A stretch of DNA of 64,000 bases from Nitrosopumilus sp. b3 (GTDB taxonomy: Archaea; Thermoproteota; Nitrososphaeria; Nitrososphaerales; Nitrosopumilaceae), in the NCBI RefSeq assembly GCF_014078525.1, contig NZ_MU078697.1:1-64000 (forward strand). Reading direction: 5' to 3'. The position numbers and the translations under genes are program-made. The notes below the pieces were generated by a model. It saw only the letters and a list, made by a program, of their open reading frames with translations. It was not told the origin of the DNA and searched no databases. This document shows, one piece after another, positions 55,639-62,087 of the stretch; within the stretch, counting starts at the first letter, position 1, and every line of letters begins with the position of its first letter.

Positions 55639-56050
55639 GATTAAATGGCAATACCAATGAATCCATTATACTTTTGTTTATGTTGACAAAAGACTTTGAA
55701 TTTTCATTCCATGTATGGATATTCTGTTTGGTTGCATCAATGGATGCAATTGACATCTTACTTTGAACATTAAATGAACGGTTTATCTTTTCTGTAGAGT
55801 CATTCATCATACTGATTGATGATTCTGGTAGATTGGATTTAATTCCTGTTTTTGTTGCAAATTCTCTATGAATATCAATTATTGATGATGAAGCATTATT
55901 CCATGCTTGCACATATTCTTGGAGCAGATTAGTAGCTGCTTGATGGAATTGTGGGATTGACTTTTCTATATTTGAATAGAAGTTGTCAACACTATCACTC
56001 CATACAGAATAGATATCTTTGTGACTGCTTGTGTTTTCTATTTTACTCAT
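55628..56050 (-). CDS. Helical phasin-like protein
   Basis: A 140-residue soluble, amphipathic, helix-rich protein beginning MSKIENTSSHKDIYSVWSDS. The pattern (FYSNIEKSIPQFHQAATNLL, EYVQAWNNASSSIIDIHREF) resembles phasins that coat polyhydroxyalkanoate granules, but similarity is general and no synthase gene is here. The start is ATG 56050 with a GGAGGAGG site upstream; the in-frame GTG lies inside that site. Probably in one operon with the 54-residue gene at 56084. Confidence 0.6.
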   Translation of the reverse strand: MSKIENTSSHKDIYSVWSDSVDNFYSNIEKSIPQFHQAATNLLQEYVQAWNNASSSIIDIHREFATKTGIKSNLPESSISMMNDSTEKINRSFNVQSKMSIASIDATKQNIHTWNENSKSFVNINKSIMDSLVLPFNPKI

Positions 56051-56083
56051 TTTTCGCACCTCCTCCTATTTGATTAAGCATGA

Positions 56084-56248
56084 TTACTTGAATTCCTCAA
56101 GCAAATCTTCATCTTTTTTGAAGACCCAAGAAAGACCAATCAAATCCATAGCAGAAATGCTAGTTGAGAGAGGGTTTTTGGCCTCACTTTCAACCAGAAT
56201 TTCCTGGCTTGGTTTTTGGTCAAATTTGTATTGAATTACAGTTGACAT
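56084..56248 (-). CDS. Small protein, partner of the phasin-like gene
   Basis: A 54-residue ORF: MSTVIQYKFDQKPSQEILVE, then ISAMDLIGLSWVFKKDEDLL. No membrane segment and no Cys. It lies 33 bases before the phasin-like gene on the same strand and is preceded by a TATA box and the shared 13-base element at 56292. The promoter arrangement supports it as a real gene. Function unknown. Confidence 0.6.
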   Translation of the reverse strand: MSTVIQYKFDQKPSQEILVESEAKNPLSTSISAMDLIGLSWVFKKDEDLLEEFK

Positions 56249-56270
56249 GGTATACTATCGTACTAGAATG

Positions 56271-56280
56271 ATATAATATT
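56271..56280 (-). promoter_or_regulatory. TATA box of the 56084 operon
   Basis: AATATTATAT on the minus strand, about 25-30 bases before the ATG at 56248 and 11 bases downstream of the 13-base element at 56292. Confidence 0.5.
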
Positions 56281-56291
56281 AGCAGTTAATT

Positions 56292-56304
56292 TGTGGTATG
56301 CCTT
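56292..56304 (-). promoter_or_regulatory. Shared 13-bp promoter element, copy 1
   Basis: TGTGGTATGCCTT on the plus strand (AAGGCATACCACA on minus). It lies just upstream of the TATA box of the minus-strand operon at 56084/55628. Identical copies are at 58651 and 61378. Probably a regulator binding site. Confidence 0.55.
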
Positions 56305-56355
56305 TTTGAGAAATAGATAACACGGTTGGAGGAGACAAACTCTGGATTTGATAAA

Positions 56356-56421
56356 AACATCAAAATCTCTCAAAGTGTGGAGTCGTAAGGATACGAAAGT
56401 CTTTGAGAGTTTTTTGATGTT
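56356..56421. other. Long nested inverted repeat, structured RNA or mobile remnant
   Basis: AACATCAAAA pairs with TTTTGATGTT (10 bp), then CTCTCAAAG pairs with CTTTGAGAG (9 bp), with only one to two unpaired T in between. Inside is a 4-bp stem CGTA/TACG with AGGA loop. The 66-base unit lies in non-coding DNA between 56304 and 56568. It could be a structured RNA, a bidirectional terminator or a miniature inverted-repeat element. Confidence 0.65.
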
Positions 56422-56567
56422 AATTTCATTATGAAAAATTACTTTATTGGTTGGTGTTTGTTCAAAATATTCAATCATTTTGAATTTTGGATCGGAACTA
56501 TACGAACACATCTTTTGTAATCATAGACACATTGAAAATTTTAGATTCGAAATTAATTTTAAAATAG

Positions 56568-56969
56568 TTATTTCAAAGAATCTGAAATTACTTTGGCATC
56601 AGTAAATTGTCTGAATTGAACAATTTTGTTTTCTTGTACTAGATATACATGTGAGAATTGTATCTCAAAATTTTTGTCCTTAATTGAAATCCCTCGATAT
56701 TTTCCAATAACCATTATGTGATCCTTGAAATCTAGAAATTGCTCTGGAATGGCGTGAAATTCTTTAAAATTTGAAAGCATTTTTGGAAAATAGTCCTCAA
56801 AGACTGCTTTGACACCAACATATTTTCCACCATTTGGCATATCCTCAGCAGTAATCCATGTAATATCATCATGACATAAATCCAGATATTTTTTGTCTTT
56901 ATTTCTAAAAGAATCATAGAATTCTTTGATGATCTGTAGATTAGACACTACCAAGGAATTAATGTACAA
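56568..56969 (-). CDS. SnoaL-like / NTF2-fold protein
   Basis: A protein of up to 133 residues with an NTF2-like fold: IIKEFYDSFRNKDKKYLDLC, DITWITAEDMPNGGKYVGVK, then IMVIGKYRGIS and FSHVYLVQENKIVQFRQFTD. Family members are cyclases, isomerases or ligand-binding proteins of many kinds; the substrate cannot be inferred. The TTG at 56969 may not be the true start; GTG at 56948 also fits. Confidence 0.78.
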   Translation of the reverse strand: MYINSLVVSNLQIIKEFYDSFRNKDKKYLDLCHDDITWITAEDMPNGGKYVGVKAVFEDYFPKMLSNFKEFHAIPEQFLDFKDHIMVIGKYRGISIKDKNFEIQFSHVYLVQENKIVQFRQFTDAKVISDSLK

Positions 56970-56983
56970 ATATTTTATGTTAA

Positions 56984-57355
56984 TTATTCTTCGGGATTAA
57001 AACCCATTTCCCTCAGATCATTTCTTATCTCTGCTTTAATTTGATCCAATTCCATTTTTGGAATATCAAAACTTATCATCTTTCGAATTTGATTTAGCAT
57101 TACTCGTCCTTCCTGATCATCAGATAGTTTTTGTCCTGATTCTTCAAATGTATAATATGCTTTCATAATTTCCAATCTAGGTTCCAAATCATTTCTATCA
57201 GAACTATCCATCCACTCATCAATCATTATTCGTAAATCTTGTTGTGTTACTGGAGGTACAGGCTCGAAATTTAGTGAATTTACTCCCATCACCATTATCA
57301 AGATACTAATCCCCACTGCTAAGGAAATTGGAATTATTTTATTCACTGCATTCAC
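56984..57355 (-). CDS. Membrane-anchored helical protein
   Basis: A 123-residue protein with one N-terminal membrane helix ([19 protein letters not shown]) and a charged helical outside region ([40 protein letters not shown]). It overlaps the end of the Kazal-domain gene by 17 bases, so the two are co-expressed. Not recognised as a known family. Confidence 0.65.
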   Translation of the reverse strand: MNAVNKIIPISLAVGISILIMVMGVNSLNFEPVPPVTQQDLRIMIDEWMDSSDRNDLEPRLEIMKAYYTFEESGQKLSDDQEGRVMLNQIRKMISFDIPKMELDQIKAEIRNDLREMGFNPEE

Positions 57356-58079
57356 CTACATGATCAATTGCAATATGCTCAGATGCTATCATACATTTGT
57401 TCCCATATGTTTTCCCGTCAACACCACAAATTGGAGCATATTCCAAGGTACATGCAAAGTTAGGAAAATTTGTTTGCCATCCACGAGTTTGAAGATTTTG
57501 AACGGATTGTGGTTTTACACATGCAGGAGATCCATCACTTGATTTGAAAATCAAAGTCAACTTCTCAGCACAGATTACAGAATGAGCAGGAATTCCAGCT
57601 TCGCCTTGTAGTAAGGGTCTGAGATATGGTTTTTCTTGCCCATCCATCACACATACTTTGCCAGGATATGCTCCAGGACCACACCTATCATTAAGTACAC
57701 AGATTTCACCCAAGGGGACAAAGCCTGGGGCACACATATTTTTGTAAGGAATATGTCTAGTGGAAGTTTTTTCTAATATGTCAATGAGCGTGTATTTTTT
57801 ACTAGAAGAATCTGCAGGTGGATTTTCTACGTCAGTTACTTTTACTAATATTTTGTATGAATGTCCTTGCTGAAAAGAAAACCCCTCAATTGAATCATAA
57901 AAATTCTGCCAGTCAGAAGATTCATCTTCACGAATCTGCAGGCATTTTTGTGGTGCTATACCTACACAATCAGCAAGAGAAGGACTGATGAAAAATGTTT
58001 TTGTTTCTTCAGAAAATGATTCTGAAATAGCAATCGTGCCAATTAAAATAAATGGAATAGCAAACCAAATTGTTTTCAT
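57339..58079 (-). CDS. Secreted protein with C-terminal Kazal-type domain
   Basis: A 246-residue exported protein with signal peptide ([19 protein letters not shown]). Residues about 20-205 hold several Cys in short motifs ([32 protein letters not shown]). Residues about 209-244 match a Kazal serine-protease inhibitor domain: [20 protein letters not shown] with a final Cys in HVGEC. The Cys pair corresponding to C1-C5 of classic Kazal domains is absent, the other two pairs are in place. Protease inhibition is inferred from the fold only. Co-transcribed with 56984. Confidence 0.78.
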   Translation of the reverse strand: MKTIWFAIPFILIGTIAISESFSEETKTFFISPSLADCVGIAPQKCLQIREDESSDWQNFYDSIEGFSFQQGHSYKILVKVTDVENPPADSSSKKYTLIDILEKTSTRHIPYKNMCAPGFVPLGEICVLNDRCGPGAYPGKVCVMDGQEKPYLRPLLQGEAGIPAHSVICAEKLTLIFKSSDGSPACVKPQSVQNLQTRGWQTNFPNFACTLEYAPICGVDGKTYGNKCMIASEHIAIDHVGECSE

Positions 58080-58157
58080 ATTATTTCTAGAGAGTATTCA
58101 TTTAAAGACTTTGATGAAATTTCAATTTTACTAAAAAGAAAAAACAGGATAAAAAAA

Positions 58158-58445
58158 TTATCCTAGTTTATAGAGATTCTTGAGGACTTGTTTTGCACTA
58201 TATTCTGCGACAATCTTCTTGTATATTTTTACTTGTTCTTTCTTTACAGAACCAAATTCATCGTGAATGATTTTATGTGAACTCTGGAATGGTATTTTGT
58301 CTTTAGTTTTTACGCCATATGATTTTGCTTTGAGTTTATCTGAATAATCAGCCTTTGTAGGTTGAGCATATGCATCAGTTAATGATGGAGCAACAACTCC
58401 TGTAGCCAAGATTGCCATAATGGATATTGCCAAAAATGTTTTCAT
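58158..58445 (-). CDS. Small secreted basic protein
   Basis: A 95-residue exported protein. MKTFLAISIMAILATGVVAP is the signal peptide, with cleavage near TDAYAQ, followed by a Lys-rich helical body (SDKLKAKSYGVKTKDKIPFQ, KKIVAEYSAKQVLKNLYKLG). ATG 58445 is used; a GGAGGTG ribosome-binding site lies 12 bases upstream and contains the GTG of the longer frame. Upstream are a hairpin (58526) and the 13-base element (58651). Function unknown. Confidence 0.7.
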   Translation of the reverse strand: MKTFLAISIMAILATGVVAPSLTDAYAQPTKADYSDKLKAKSYGVKTKDKIPFQSSHKIIHDEFGSVKKEQVKIYKKIVAEYSAKQVLKNLYKLG

Positions 58446-58525
58446 TATTTTCAAATACACCTCCTCTTAGTAAGATAAGTGAAATTCCTCACAATAGAAA
58501 TGATTACAGGTATGTTTTTTCCTCT

Positions 58526-58559
58526 AGTCAGAAGAGAGTGGTCGGACTCCCTTCTGACT
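58526..58559. other. Hairpin in the leader region of the 58158 gene
   Basis: AGTCAGAAG-A-GAGT pairs with ACTC-C-CTTCTGACT around a GGTCGG loop: 13 bp with one A-C mismatch. It lies 80-115 bases before the ATG at 58445. It may be a leader structure in the mRNA or an operator. The 246 bases between 58446 and 58706 hold this hairpin and the promoter element, and no gene. Confidence 0.6.
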
Positions 58560-58614
58560 TGAATTGGTAAACAACTTTTTGCAGATTGGCCTGGTGGGTT
58601 TTGCATTACAAGTA

Positions 58615-58625
58615 GAATATACAAA
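58615..58625 (-). promoter_or_regulatory. Possible TATA box of the 58158 gene
   Basis: TTTGTATATTC on the minus strand, 25 bases downstream of element copy 2. If used, the mRNA would have a leader of about 145 bases including the hairpin at 58526. Confidence 0.35.
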
Positions 58626-58650
58626 AAATATTTGGTTATACCGGACAGTT

Positions 58651-58663
58651 TGTGGTATGCCTT
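58651..58663 (-). promoter_or_regulatory. Shared 13-bp promoter element, copy 2
   Basis: TGTGGTATGCCTT on the plus strand, identical to copies at 56292 and 61378. It lies between the glnA stop and the 58158 gene, oriented toward the latter. Confidence 0.55.
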
Positions 58664-58706
58664 TTTTGTAAAGTATGAAAATTAATTTAGATAAAATCAG
58701 ATGAAA

Positions 58707-60152
58707 CTAGGCATCAGCATACATTGATACTTCCCAAGCTGTTGGGGTTTGAGCAAATGCAGTGTACTCTTTGTATTTTATTTCAGCATACGCATCAAGA
58801 AAGTCTTTTGTAAAAACTTCCTCTAAGAACTTTGAATCACTTTCCAATGAATCAAGTGCACCCTTCAAAGAAACAGGTAAAGTTCCAATTTTGTATTCTC
58901 TTTTCTTGTCAGGAGAAAGTTTGTAAACATTTTCTTCAATAGGATCTCCAGGATCAATTTTATTTTTTATTCCATCTAATCCTGCCAACAATAATGCAGC
59001 CTCTAAAAGATAGATGTTTGCAGTAGGATCCGGTACACGATACTCTATTCTCTTGCTCTTTGATTGATTTCGATTGTACATTGGAACTCTAATTGCAGTT
59101 GAACGGTTACCCAAGCCCCAGCAAACATTAGTTGGTGCTTCAAAACCTGGAACTAGGCGTTTGTAAGAATTTGTAGTCGGGTTTGTAATTGCACACAAAG
59201 CTGATGCGTGACTTAAAATCCCACCAACATAATATCTGCCGGTTTGGCTCATTTGTGATTGTTCATCATTTTCATCATACATCACATTTGTTTTTTCATT
59301 CCACAGACTTTGATGAGTATGCATAGCTGATGCATTATCACCAAAAATTGGTTTTGGCATAAAAGTTGCAACTTTGTTTTTTCGTTTAGCTTTTACTTTG
59401 ATTAAATTTTTAACTGCAATAACGTTGTCTGCCATTGCAATCATTTCATCATAAACTAGATTGATTTCACATTGGCCAGAAGTTGCAACCTCATGGTGTT
59501 CTGCCTCTATTTTAATTCCAAAATGATTGTACAGATCTTCACAAACATCTTTTCGAAATCCCTCAAGAGTATCCTTTGGCTGTGATGGATAGTACCCTTC
59601 TTTGAGGTCAATTGCCGTACTTACATTTCCTTTAGCCCAAGGGGATTCTTTGGATTCAATTGAATATCCCGAGCCTCCATAGGCATGAGTTGCAGCATAT
59701 GGCGATGGATATACATTGATGGTGTCAAATACAAAGAATTCAATTTCCGGTCCCCAATTGGTATGAGTTAATCCAAATTCAGATAGTTTTTCTGATGCCT
59801 TATGTGCAATGCCTCTGGAATCTCGATTAAATCTCGATTCCTTTCTTGTACTGCCATCATACAAATCACAAAATATTCGAGCATTTTTCCTATTACCAGG
59901 ATCATAGTCATTTGGAAGAATTTTAAACGAGTTTGGGTCAGGTAATAGAATCATATCAGAGTGATTCACTGATTTGAATCCAACAATAGAGCTGGCATCT
60001 AGTTTTTCAAGGCCGTTAACAAAACTATCCTTATCAATTGCATAGCTTGGCATTCCAACATTATGTAATTCACCAAAAATATCTACAAACCAGAAATCAA
60101 CAAACGATATCTTTTCATTTTGAATAGTCTGTAATACTTGGTCTGAATTCAA
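58707..60152 (-). CDS. glnA: Glutamine synthetase type I
   Basis: A 481-residue GS. Visible parts are the N-terminal beta-grasp (FVDFWFVDIFGELHNVGMPS), the metal-binding NWGPEIEFFVFD and EAEHHEVATSGQCEINL, the ATP-binding DNASAMHTHQSLW and the RVPDPTANIYLLEAALLLAG end. It condenses glutamate and ammonia with ATP and, with the P-II protein and GDH in this window, forms the ammonia assimilation set. The start is a TTG with a TATA box just upstream. No adenylylation loop Tyr is obvious. Confidence 0.95.
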   Translation of the reverse strand: MNSDQVLQTIQNEKISFVDFWFVDIFGELHNVGMPSYAIDKDSFVNGLEKLDASSIVGFKSVNHSDMILLPDPNSFKILPNDYDPGNRKNARIFCDLYDGSTRKESRFNRDSRGIAHKASEKLSEFGLTHTNWGPEIEFFVFDTINVYPSPYAATHAYGGSGYSIESKESPWAKGNVSTAIDLKEGYYPSQPKDTLEGFRKDVCEDLYNHFGIKIEAEHHEVATSGQCEINLVYDEMIAMADNVIAVKNLIKVKAKRKNKVATFMPKPIFGDNASAMHTHQSLWNEKTNVMYDENDEQSQMSQTGRYYVGGILSHASALCAITNPTTNSYKRLVPGFEAPTNVCWGLGNRSTAIRVPMYNRNQSKSKRIEYRVPDPTANIYLLEAALLLAGLDGIKNKIDPGDPIEENVYKLSPDKKREYKIGTLPVSLKGALDSLESDSKFLEEVFTKDFLDAYAEIKYKEYTAFAQTPTAWEVSMYADA

Positions 60153-60156
60153 TTAG

Positions 60157-60172
60157 ATATTTTTAAAAAGTA
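60157..60172 (-). promoter_or_regulatory. TATA box of glnA
   Basis: ACTTTTTAAAAATATC on the minus strand directly before the TTG start, consistent with a leaderless transcript. Further upstream (60247-60271) AAATAGT and ACTATTT form an inverted repeat with an 11-base loop that could be an operator; the rest of the 240-base gap shows nothing clear. Confidence 0.45.
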
Positions 60173-60401
60173 ATTCACTAATATTGTTTTGTAAGTCAGA
60201 GTTGTCAAGTTAGTCATGTTATTTTGAAAGGATCAAATTATTTTGGAAATAGTAATGAAATATCACTATTTTTATCAGTATAGCATAAAATGTCAGTAAA
60301 ATTTTGTACTGCTTATTAACAAAAAAATAGTCAAAATAGATACATCGATCAAAAATTAATTTTCACTCATCAGGCTAAATCCAAATTTCTAGTTGAAAAA
60401 C

Positions 60402-60602
60402 ATGAAAAAATCAATAAATCAAACAATAGAAAACCCAATTCCAGAAAAGCCAATACAGTATAGATTGAAACAGGCAAGCTGCATTACAGTAGAGTCTGCG
60501 CTTAGAAACAAAGTAAACTTGAATATTTCATGGTATGACGTTCACGGAGATGAACAAAGTCAAAAATATTCAATATCTGCCGGTTCAGTAATAGAATTAT
60601 AA
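60402..60602 (+). CDS. Small hypothetical protein
   Basis: A 66-residue protein: MKKSINQTIENPIPEKPIQY, then ISWYDVHGDEQSQKYSISAG and a short end. It looks like a small beta-rich domain without Cys clusters or membrane segments. A T-rich tract follows (60608-60628) as likely terminator. Family not recognised. Confidence 0.5.
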   Translation: MKKSINQTIENPIPEKPIQYRLKQASCITVESALRNKVNLNISWYDVHGDEQSQKYSISAGSVIEL

Positions 60603-60683
60603 AATAAAATATTTTTTTCTTTTTTTTAATACATTTCCCAGAAATCAAACATGTTTACAGGAAAGACAGAGACAAAATTAGAT

Positions 60684-60887
60684 TTATGGAGCTTGTACAA
60701 TCATCGCTTTTTTTAGAGGAGGATTATTCTTGAAATAGCTAGCAGTATAGAGAATTTTATCCCCTTCAGGCATGGGATTTGCGCATTTTCCACAAAGTGG
60801 CAAGATTACTTCTGCATCAAAATCAATCTCTCCAATTACAAATTTGCATTTGTGGCAAATTATTGACTTTGTATCATAAAGATTCAT
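60684..60887 (-). CDS. Small zinc-ribbon protein
   Basis: A 67-residue protein with CHKC at residues 11-14 and CGKC at about 32-35, a zinc ribbon, and a short hydrophobic, basic tail (NNPPLKKAMIVQAP). It follows, with a 4-base overlap, the secreted-protein gene upstream, so the two are translationally coupled. Function unknown. Confidence 0.65.
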   Translation of the reverse strand: MNLYDTKSIICHKCKFVIGEIDFDAEVILPLCGKCANPMPEGDKILYTASYFKNNPPLKKAMIVQAP

Positions 60888-61246
60888 TTTTTTGTCACCT
60901 CTAGAGGCATCTGAATCAAAATACTGTTGCTGTATTTGGCATCAACTGATGTTTCATAGTTTTTACATGAATTTGCCAACTGTAATTTATTATATTTTAC
61001 AACTTTGGAGCCAAGATCAGATGTTATGGTAAATGTAGGAGTCGTCACATGTTCTTGTCCAATGCAGGTTTTGAATTGAACATAATAGCTGTCTTCAGAA
61101 GTTTTTGCCAGATATTGTATCTTAATTGAATTAACATTTGGGTTTTTTGGGGTATCACCATATGCAGAAACCGAAAATAAAGAGACAAGTAGCACTGTAC
61201 CTAAAAACAGTCCAAGTTTTTTATTTTCAGAGTTTGATTTTTTCAT
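60884..61246 (-). CDS. Small secreted protein
   Basis: A 120-residue exported protein. MKKSNSENKKLGLFLGTVLL begins the signal peptide, cleaved near VSAYGD. The outside domain has two Cys (FKTCIGQEHV, LANSCKNYETS) and looks beta-rich. I chose the ATG at 61246 as it starts a proper signal peptide. Its promoter carries the 13-base element (61378) and a TATA box near 61354. Function unknown. Confidence 0.68.
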   Translation of the reverse strand: MKKSNSENKKLGLFLGTVLLVSLFSVSAYGDTPKNPNVNSIKIQYLAKTSEDSYYVQFKTCIGQEHVTTPTFTITSDLGSKVVKYNKLQLANSCKNYETSVDAKYSNSILIQMPLEVTKK

Positions 61247-61353
61247 TTTATTCCTTTTTGGTGAAACGTAAAGAGGCAACTATCAGGATTCGAGGGGATC
61301 CGAGAGATATGTCAAACCTCTTACGTTTTCGCCAAAGTGATTAACACATATCA

Positions 61354-61362
61354 ATTATATCA
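61354..61362 (-). promoter_or_regulatory. TATA box upstream of the 60884 gene
   Basis: GATATAAT on the minus strand, 16 bases downstream of element copy 3. It would leave a leader of roughly 80-90 bases before the ATG at 61246. Confidence 0.4.
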
Positions 61363-61377
61363 AAATATTTTCCAAAC

Positions 61378-61390
61378 TGTGGTATGCCTT
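61378..61390 (-). promoter_or_regulatory. Shared 13-bp promoter element, copy 3
   Basis: TGTGGTATGCCTT on the plus strand, identical to 56292 and 58651. It lies between the 61399 gene stop and the TATA box of the 60884 gene. Confidence 0.55.
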
Positions 61391-61398
61391 GACTATAA

Positions 61399-61578
61399 TT
61401 ATGCAACATGTGACAGAGGAAGATAGTTATCAACATCTAGCCTACATGTTGAGTGAATTTGTTCATCTGATTCGTTAAGACAAGTTGTACATTCAAATTT
61501 TATCGCTTGAAAACAAATCGAACATTTTTGTTTGATCTCTTGAAGAGTACCACACTTTCTACAGCAATCAATTCTCAT
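61399..61578 (-). CDS. Small protein with three CxxC pairs
   Basis: A 59-residue ORF: MRIDCCRKCGTLQEIKQKCS, then CSIC and CTTC, giving three CxxC pairs and an extra Cys, enough for one or two zinc sites. A GGTGG ribosome-binding site precedes the ATG and overlaps the stop of the small membrane gene upstream. Function unknown. Confidence 0.65.
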   Translation of the reverse strand: MRIDCCRKCGTLQEIKQKCSICFQAIKFECTTCLNESDEQIHSTCRLDVDNYLPLSHVA

Positions 61579-61588
61579 TGTTTTCCAC

Positions 61589-61702
61589 CTAAAGTATCAC
61601 AGACAAAACAATTACAGAGATTGCTGTGATAGCATAGAAGGCATAATATGCCTTTTTGTTTCGTGGTATCATTAATTTTGATTTTTGTTTATTTTGGATC
61701 AT
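61589..61702 (-). CDS. Single-span membrane mini-protein
   Basis: A 37-residue ORF: basic N-terminus (MIQNKQKSKLMIPRNKK) then one membrane helix (YYAFYAITAISVIVLSVIL). A GGAGG site lies about seven bases before the ATG. It is 10 bases upstream of the CxxC mini-protein gene and shares its operon. Inside the ORF is a perfect palindrome, AAGGCATA-A-TATGCCTT (61638-61654). Confidence 0.55.
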   Translation of the reverse strand: MIQNKQKSKLMIPRNKKAYYAFYAITAISVIVLSVIL

Positions 61703-61734
61703 TGTATTTCCTCCTTTGAAAAAACAGCGAGACC

Positions 61735-61759
61735 CCTGTGAAAAAACTCACAGGTTTTT
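61735..61759. other. Hairpin followed by T-run
   Basis: CCTGTGA and TCACAGG form a 7-bp stem with an AAAAAC loop, followed by TTTTT on the plus strand. No plus-strand gene ends here, so it may be a leader hairpin of the minus operon at 61702 or a terminator for an unseen small RNA. Confidence 0.5.
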
Positions 61760-61854
61760 ACTGGTCTAGGGTAATACTGTTCTCGCATGAAATAGATACA
61801 GTGTTTTTAACAATATACCTTGGTCAGCTAATCAGCTTACCAGTAATCTGCTAA

Positions 61855-61889
61855 ATTTACCATACTCTATGAACAGCATTTACCATACT
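61855..61889 (+). promoter_or_regulatory. Tandem ATTTACCATACT repeats before the mini-membrane gene
   Basis: The 12-mer ATTTACCATACT occurs at 61855-61866 and again at 61878-61889, 23 bases apart, about two helical turns. It precedes the ORF at 61896. This spacing suggests cooperative binding of a regulator. Confidence 0.45.
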
Positions 61890-61895
61890 ATAATC

Positions 61896-62045
61896 ATGAA
61901 AACAGAACAAATCTCAAACTGGGATAAAATGGTTCACGCCCCTTTCAAAAAGGTCGTAAAATTTGATCTTCTCTGCATGGGTATTGGCGCAGTAATTGGA
62001 ATGGGTGCAGGTGCCTATCTTGTTGCTAGCGGTTTAATCGGCTAG
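61896..62045 (+). CDS. Small glycine-rich membrane protein
   Basis: A 49-residue ORF: MKTEQISNWDKMVHAPFKKV, then one membrane helix (LLCMGIGAVIGMGAGAYLVA). An in-frame ATG 27 bases upstream (61869) is an alternative start. The Gly/Ala-rich helix is typical of small membrane subunits. Function unknown. Confidence 0.6.
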   Translation: MKTEQISNWDKMVHAPFKKVVKFDLLCMGIGAVIGMGAGAYLVASGLIG

Positions 62046-62087
62046 CAACAAACTTATTTTTTATAATAATCAATAACGACAAGCATT

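Noticed and set aside
56263-56511. 82-residue minus ORF between the 54-residue gene and the SnoaL-like gene
   Set aside because: It runs through the 66-base inverted repeat and the promoter element at 56292, has no family resemblance, and is better explained as non-coding DNA.
61138-61344. 68-residue plus ORF upstream of the CxxC mini-protein
   Set aside because: Antisense to a signal peptide region and crosses the promoter of the minus gene.
56284-61390. The three TGTGGTATGCCTT copies as insertion-sequence ends
   Set aside because: All are in the same orientation, with no transposase and each next to a TATA box, so a regulatory role is more likely.
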